The notes beneath the pieces were generated by a model. It worked only from the letters and a program-made list of their open reading frames with translations, was not told the origin of the DNA and did not search any database. Positions 7,708-9,986 of a stretch of 9,986 nucleotides of DNA are shown here, one piece after another (the stretch's first letter is position 1; every line of letters begins with the position of its first letter). Where the stretch lies: the NCBI GenBank assembly GCA_009784635.1, contig WRBG01000060.1:1-9986 (forward strand), given 5' to 3'. The translations under genes were made by a program, and so were the position numbers. This stretch comes from Bacteroidales bacterium. Its GTDB lineage: Bacteria > Bacteroidota > Bacteroidia > Bacteroidales > UBA932.

Positions 7708-7925
7708 ACAACAACTTTTCTTTTCATTTGGTCATGCGGGATGAGTTCCATTTTTCCGTCATAGAAATCTTGTGTGCGTTGCATAACGCTTGCCCGCAAT
7801 TCTTCCGTCGTGTATGTACACGGCTCCGGGCTATACAGTCGTTCAATTTCTGTCACCCTTCTTGAATCCGTGTCGTTCATAATGGCACGGATAACATTGT
7901 ATTTTTTCTTTTCTAATACTGTCAT
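7704..7925 (-). CDS. Small antitoxin-like protein
   Basis: 73 residues, strongly charged. The first 27 or so residues look helical (MTVLEKKKYNVIRAIMNDTD...), followed by EIERLYSPEPCTYTTEELRASV and a basic tail ending KRKVVV. This resembles small Bacteroidota proteins found before RelE/ParE-type toxin genes, where the N-terminal part would dimerise and the C-terminal part would wrap the toxin. That is recognised by general pattern and not by a named family. The ATG at 7925 has a TATTTTTG box 20-27 bases upstream. Its stop codon overlaps a further ATG (ATGA), implying a downstream partner, yet only a 17-codon ORF remains. It lies 87 bases beyond the Fic gene's stop on the same strand. It could also be an orphan regulator or simply a conserved hypothetical protein. 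Confidence 0.7.
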   Translation of the reverse strand: MTVLEKKKYNVIRAIMNDTDSRRVTEIERLYSPEPCTYTTEELRASVMQRTQDFYDGKMELIPHDQMKRKVVV

Positions 7926-7944
7926 GTCAAAAATGATTAAAACG

Positions 7945-7952
7945 CAAAAATA
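7945..7952 (-). promoter_or_regulatory. Candidate -7 box (TATTTTTG) before the antitoxin-like gene
   Basis: TATTTTTG on the minus strand fits TAnnTTTG and lies 19 bases ahead of the ATG at 7925. The surroundings are AT-rich and no TTTG sits at the ideal distance (the nearest, at 7968-7971, gives a 15-base spacer), so this is a weak call. Confidence 0.33.
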
Positions 7953-8012
7953 GTAAAAATTTCAAAGCAAAATGAAAAACGTTAAGAAACTATATTAAGA
8001 AATGATGTGCGT

Positions 8013-9071
8013 CTACACCATTTTCCAATATCCTCCTTTGTCGCCTCCTATACGCTCTATGATACCCTCTGTTTTAAGTCTTTGTATATGTCGTTGAATG
8101 GCAGAAGGATTTATTCCTAATTTATCGGAAAGTTCTCTCCTTGTGATTTTTGGATTTTCTTTTATTAATTCCAATACTTCTGACCACTTTTTCTGACCAC
8201 TTTTTCTGACCACTTTTTCGTCGTCTTTGGCTTCAATAAATTCAGAAATTTCGCCTTTGGCAAGTTTAATGAGTACCGTAAGTTTGTTTTCTAAAATGGC
8301 AGAAATGTAATCTACAAGAGGTTGCGCTTGTTGCAGTGTGGCATGAGCGCCGTCAGAAGCAATTTTCCCTGTGAGTAAATCGCATTGACGCAGGATTTTA
8401 AGATAATTACTTCGGTCATCGCTACGAACTACGAGCATTGGGTAATTGTGTCGCAAAAAAATGTAATTTACAAGTAAACGGGCAATCCGTCCGTTGCCGT
8501 CCTCAAAAGGGTGAATACGAATATAGCGATAATGAAACAAGGCAGCAAGTTCTTCCACTTTCAATTTTCCTCGCTGTTCTTGGTTGCGATACCATTCAAC
8601 CAAATCGCTCATAAGTGCGGGCGTTTCTTCCGGCGAGGCATAATCAAACATTTCGCCTGTGGGTGTAATGACAGAATTAGGGCGGGTTTTGTAAACGCCC
8701 ACATTTATTTTGTAACGATAATCGCCGTCTCGGCTTGTTTTGTAGAAGTCCCGAACCAAAATAGTTTGGTTTAACTCGCGGATAAAATGTTCCGATAACA
8801 TTCTATTTCTGTCTTTTGCCTCTACTTTCAACAACTCCAAACCAACATTGTGGGCTTTCATTTCCTCATAATCTTGAATGCTTGCATTGCCGATAGTGTC
8901 CCCAAAAAGCAACAACAATTTAGTTTGTCCATAAGTAAGCGTATTGCCTTCCAAATGGTTGGAATTGTAGTTAAAATCAATCATAAATTGCTGATTTATA
9001 TATCGTTCCAATTTTTCATTTAGAGGTTGCAACGTCTGCCATTCTTTGTATAATTGTTGTATTTTATTCAT
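8013..9071 (-). CDS. Class II Fic-family protein (AMP-transferase) with C-terminal winged helix
   Basis: 352 residues from the chosen start. The Fic motif HPFEDGNGRIAR lies at 187-198, with catalytic H187, the anion-binding loop and R198 intact, so it should transfer AMP (or another nucleotide moiety) from ATP to a target hydroxyl. An inhibitory (S/T)xxxE(G/N) motif is present at S37-E41-G42, on the N-terminal side, defining class II: the glutamate blocks productive ATP binding until released. Residues about 299-352 form a winged helix-turn-helix (ITRRELSDKLGINPSAIQRHIQRLKTEG region plus a glycine-rich wing), suggesting DNA binding or autoregulation. Between the two domains sits a 13-bp tandem triplication (8178-8219). 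The frame is open back to an ATG at 9119, but those 16 codons read through the promoter and a copied ATPase-gene end, so ATG 9071 is preferred. The target protein is unknown. Confidence 0.92.
   Translation of the reverse strand: MNKIQQLYKEWQTLQPLNEKLERYINQQFMIDFNYNSNHLEGNTLTYGQTKLLLLFGDTIGNASIQDYEEMKAHNVGLELLKVEAKDRNRMLSEHFIRELNQTILVRDFYKTSRDGDYRYKINVGVYKTRPNSVITPTGEMFDYASPEETPALMSDLVEWYRNQEQRGKLKVEELAALFHYRYIRIHPFEDGNGRIARLLVNYIFLRHNYPMLVVRSDDRSNYLKILRQCDLLTGKIASDGAHATLQQAQPLVDYISAILENKLTVLIKLAKGEISEFIEAKDDEKVVRKSGQKKWSEVLELIKENPKITRRELSDKLGINPSAIQRHIQRLKTEGIIERIGGDKGGYWKMV
8178..8219 (-). repeat. 13-bp tandem repeat, three units, inside the Fic gene
   Basis: Three perfect adjoining copies of a 13-bp unit (minus strand AAAAAGTGGTCAG; units at 8180-8192, 8193-8205 and 8206-8218), with a few further matching bases at both ends. 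Because 13 is not a multiple of 3, the same DNA is read in three frames and gives residues 285-298 between the Fic and helix-turn-helix domains. Perfect identity suggests recent or ongoing slippage. Confidence 0.97.
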
Positions 9072-9080
9072 TTCAAACCG

Positions 9081-9109
9081 CAAAGTTACACTTTTATTTT
9101 CTTGTCCAA
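9081..9109 (-). promoter_or_regulatory. Candidate promoter of the Fic gene
   Basis: The minus strand has TTG (9109-9107), an 18-base spacer and TAACTTTG (9088-9081), close to the TTG-N19-21-TAnnTTTG consensus. The -7 box ends 9 bases before the ATG at 9071, so the message would be nearly leaderless. Most of the promoter lies within the 31-bp repeat that copies the ATPase gene end. The last two bases of the -7 box (TG) lie just outside it. Confidence 0.5.
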
Positions 9110-9113
9110 CGCA
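9083..9113 (-). repeat. 31-bp direct repeat, copy 1 (upstream of the Fic gene)
   Basis: Identical to 9762-9792 except for one base (position 9107: C here, A in copy 2) and in the same orientation, 679 bases apart. Here it is non-coding, but it still spells ALDKKIKV-stop in the frame that copy 2 uses as the ATPase C-terminus. Similarity stops abruptly at both ends. It and copy 2 bracket the lipoprotein gene. Confidence 0.93.
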
Positions 9114-9156
9114 CCGCATATCCCAAAATCAACGGGGAAGCTGGGGCCAAAGAACG

Positions 9157-9178
9157 AAAAAGGAGGCTTGACGGCCTC
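9157..9178 (-). terminator. Rho-independent terminator after the lipoprotein gene
   Basis: On the minus strand GAGGC (9178-9174), a 6-base loop (CGTCAA) and GCCTC (9167-9163) are followed by C and five T (9161-9157). An A-rich stretch precedes the stem and could extend pairing into the T tract. It begins 20 bases after the lipoprotein stop codon. The facing strand has CTCTTTT after the same stem, so weak bidirectional action is possible. It separates the lipoprotein transcript from the Fic gene's own promoter. Confidence 0.72.
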
Positions 9179-9197
9179 TCTTTTCACTTCAATGTCT

Positions 9198-9677
9198 TTA
9201 TTCTTTAACTCTCTCAAAAATTAAACCACCAAGGCCCAGCATACTAATAGACATTGATTCATCGTGAACAACAAAATCATAAGTATGTTTATTATCTATT
9301 TTAAGATAGAGCCAGTGAGCAGTTTCCTGTTCCGGTATGGAGTATGTGTATGTCCCTTCCTTTATGTTAAAAAAACTTTCTTCAAATCCTGTACTCCAGT
9401 TTGGATGATTCATTTTACCTTTGACTATTAAAACACTGTCTGCTTTAAACTCAAAAGTTACGCTGTGGTTTGAATAATCAAGCGGGGGAGGTTCTTCGCC
9501 GGGATTCCCTATGATTGGGCCTGAAAGAGCGGCTTTCGTTAGCTTCCATATTCCAACCCAAAGTTCTTGATTAATTGTTGTTTCCTCGTCTTCATTCGGC
9601 TTTTCTACAGGGGCGACATCCTTGTTGCACGAACACAAAAGAACAACTGAGGCAAGTAGTAAAAAAATGGTTTTCAT
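9198..9677 (-). CDS. Lipocalin-like lipoprotein
   Basis: 159 residues. The N-terminus is a lipoprotein signal: K2, a hydrophobic core at 4-14 and a lipobox LCSC with the acylated cysteine at C17. It is followed by NKD and an acidic, proline-containing linker (to about residue 35), so the protein is probably anchored in the outer membrane and possibly surface-exposed. The rest begins with ELWVGIWKLTK (38-48) and continues as alternating beta-type strands (SVTFEFKADSVLIVKGK, GTYTYSI, HWLYLKI, TYDFVVHDESMSISML). This is the pattern of the lipocalin-like domains abundant in Bacteroidota, whose ligands are mostly unknown. It has its own promoter (9698-9731) and terminator (9157-9178), so it is a monocistronic unit. 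A 31-bp direct repeat lies on each side. No enzymatic residues can be named. Confidence 0.85.
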   Translation of the reverse strand: MKTIFLLLASVVLLCSCNKDVAPVEKPNEDEETTINQELWVGIWKLTKAALSGPIIGNPGEEPPPLDYSNHSVTFEFKADSVLIVKGKMNHPNWSTGFEESFFNIKEGTYTYSIPEQETAHWLYLKIDNKHTYDFVVHDESMSISMLGLGGLIFERVKE

Positions 9678-9697
9678 AGCGTAAAATGTTTCTTGCG

Positions 9698-9731
9698 CAA
9701 AGGTAACTATAATTATCTAATATTAGTCAAA
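9698..9731 (-). promoter_or_regulatory. Promoter of the lipoprotein gene
   Basis: The minus strand has TTTG (9731-9728), a 22-base spacer and TACCTTTG (9705-9698). The -7 box matches the consensus fully and the spacer is slightly longer than the usual 19-21. The leader to the ATG at 9677 would be about 14-17 nt. A 10-bp perfect palindrome fills part of the spacer. Confidence 0.62.
9717..9726. promoter_or_regulatory. Palindrome CTAATATTAG inside the promoter spacer
   Basis: A perfect 10-bp dyad placed between the -33 and -7 elements of the lipoprotein promoter, with roughly symmetric AT-rich flanks (ATAATTAT on the left, AAAATTAT on the right). The position would suit a repressor operator. 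In such AT-rich DNA a chance palindrome is quite possible. Confidence 0.28.
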
Positions 9732-9761
9732 ATTATCGTGTCGCCGGTAAAATAATTTTTG

Positions 9762-9792
9762 AAGTTACACTTTTATTTTCTTGTCAAACGCA
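9762..9792 (-). repeat. 31-bp direct repeat, copy 2 (3' end of the ATPase gene)
   Basis: This copy encodes the last eight residues of the ATPase fragment (AFDKKIKV) and its TAA stop at 9767-9765, plus three bases. It matches copy 1 at 9083-9113 in 30 of 31 positions. Because it is coding here and non-coding there, the gene end is probably the source and copy 1 the derivative. Confidence 0.93.
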
Positions 9793-9986
9793 GTTAAACC
9801 GTTTGTTAGGCGGTCGCCCGATAGGAGCCAATCAATAGCATTAATCTGTTTCACACCGTTGTGGCTGCCTGTTTCGTAATCCATTGTAATAAGTATCCGT
9901 TCGTTAAAGTCGGGAATTTTTGCAAACGGAGCAAGTTCGCGTTCGAGCGTCTTTTGCTCTTTTACCGTGTATGCCACTTGAATATA
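9765..9986 (-). CDS. C-terminus of an AAA-type ATPase with DUF4143-like tail (partial)
   Basis: The reading frame is open to the window edge. The 73 visible residues start YIQVAYTVKEQKTLEREL and continue AKIPDFNERILITMDYETGSH, then NGVKQINAIDWLLSG. The YIQVAY...T.ERE......I.D...K..L.MD......G.....AIDWLL pattern is the C-terminal signature, recalled from memory, of the widespread AAA ATPases that end in a DUF4143 domain. These are typically about 380-450 residues, so most of the gene, including the Walker motifs, lies off-window. Their role is poorly known; they are often found in accessory regions, sometimes several paralogues per genome. The GTG at 9977 is internal and should not be used as a start. 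The final codons form one copy of the 31-bp repeat. The end of the protein looks intact. Confidence 0.75.
   Translation of the reverse strand, partial: YIQVAYTVKEQKTLERELAPFAKIPDFNERILITMDYETGSHNGVKQINAIDWLLSGDRLTNGLTAFDKKIKV

Noticed and set aside
8178..8219. The 13-bp repeats considered as a CRISPR array
   Set aside because: There are no spacers; the units adjoin directly and lie within a coding frame.
9072..9119. A 16-codon N-terminal extension of the Fic protein from ATG 9119
   Set aside because: These bases carry the likely promoter and the copied ATPase gene end, and the extra residues look unlike a Fic N-terminus. The start at 9071 is better.
9765..9977. The last reading frame taken as a complete 70-residue protein starting at GTG 9977
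   Set aside because: The frame stays open to the edge (YIQ precedes the GTG) and the residues match the C-terminal part of a much longer ATPase.

Overview
The window looks like a chromosomal stretch from a member of the Bacteroidota. Four upstream regions carry the phylum's -7 promoter box (TAnnTTTG), and three of these also have a TTG/TTTG -33 element at roughly the right distance. Recognisable Shine-Dalgarno sequences are almost absent. The gene families also fit: a bacterial OPT transporter, a small lipocalin-like lipoprotein, and an ATPase with a DUF4143-type C-terminus.

Left edge (1-221): a divergent regulatory region. Leftward lies what looks like the leader of an rRNA transcription unit. 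It has a good promoter (TTG-N19-TACCTTTG), a hairpin with a GNRA loop at the transcript's 5' end, a boxA-like antitermination element and, at the very edge, about 20 bases resembling the start of 23S rRNA. Rightward, a TAACTTTG box lies just ahead of an OPT-family oligopeptide transporter (222-2213). Ten bases later comes peptidase T (pepT, 2224-3462). The pair makes a coherent peptide uptake and tripeptide hydrolysis unit.

Middle (3466-7525, all on the minus strand): a tightly packed three-gene tripartite efflux operon. In transcription order it encodes a MacA/HlyD-type periplasmic adaptor, a MacB/FtsX-type ABC permease (3 nt gap), and a TolC-type outer-membrane channel (8 nt overlap). No ATP-binding subunit is encoded in the operon or elsewhere in the window, so it must be supplied in trans. 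The TolC gene converges on pepT with only 3 bases between their stop codons.

Right part (about 7.55 kb to the end, all on the minus strand): more AT-rich by eye and accessory in character. In transcription order it holds the C-terminus of an AAA/DUF4143-type ATPase (cut by the window edge), a lipocalin-like lipoprotein with its own promoter and terminator, a class II Fic AMP-transferase with a C-terminal winged-helix domain, and a small antitoxin-like gene overlapping by ATGA a 17-codon ORF that may be what is left of its toxin. Two features stand out. A 31-bp direct repeat (one mismatch) copies the 3' end of the ATPase gene to a point immediately upstream of the Fic gene, where its edge forms the Fic promoter. 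A 13-bp tandem triplication inside the Fic gene would, on gain or loss of one unit, separate the catalytic and DNA-binding domains.

All calls come from reading the sequence and its translations. No database search was possible.
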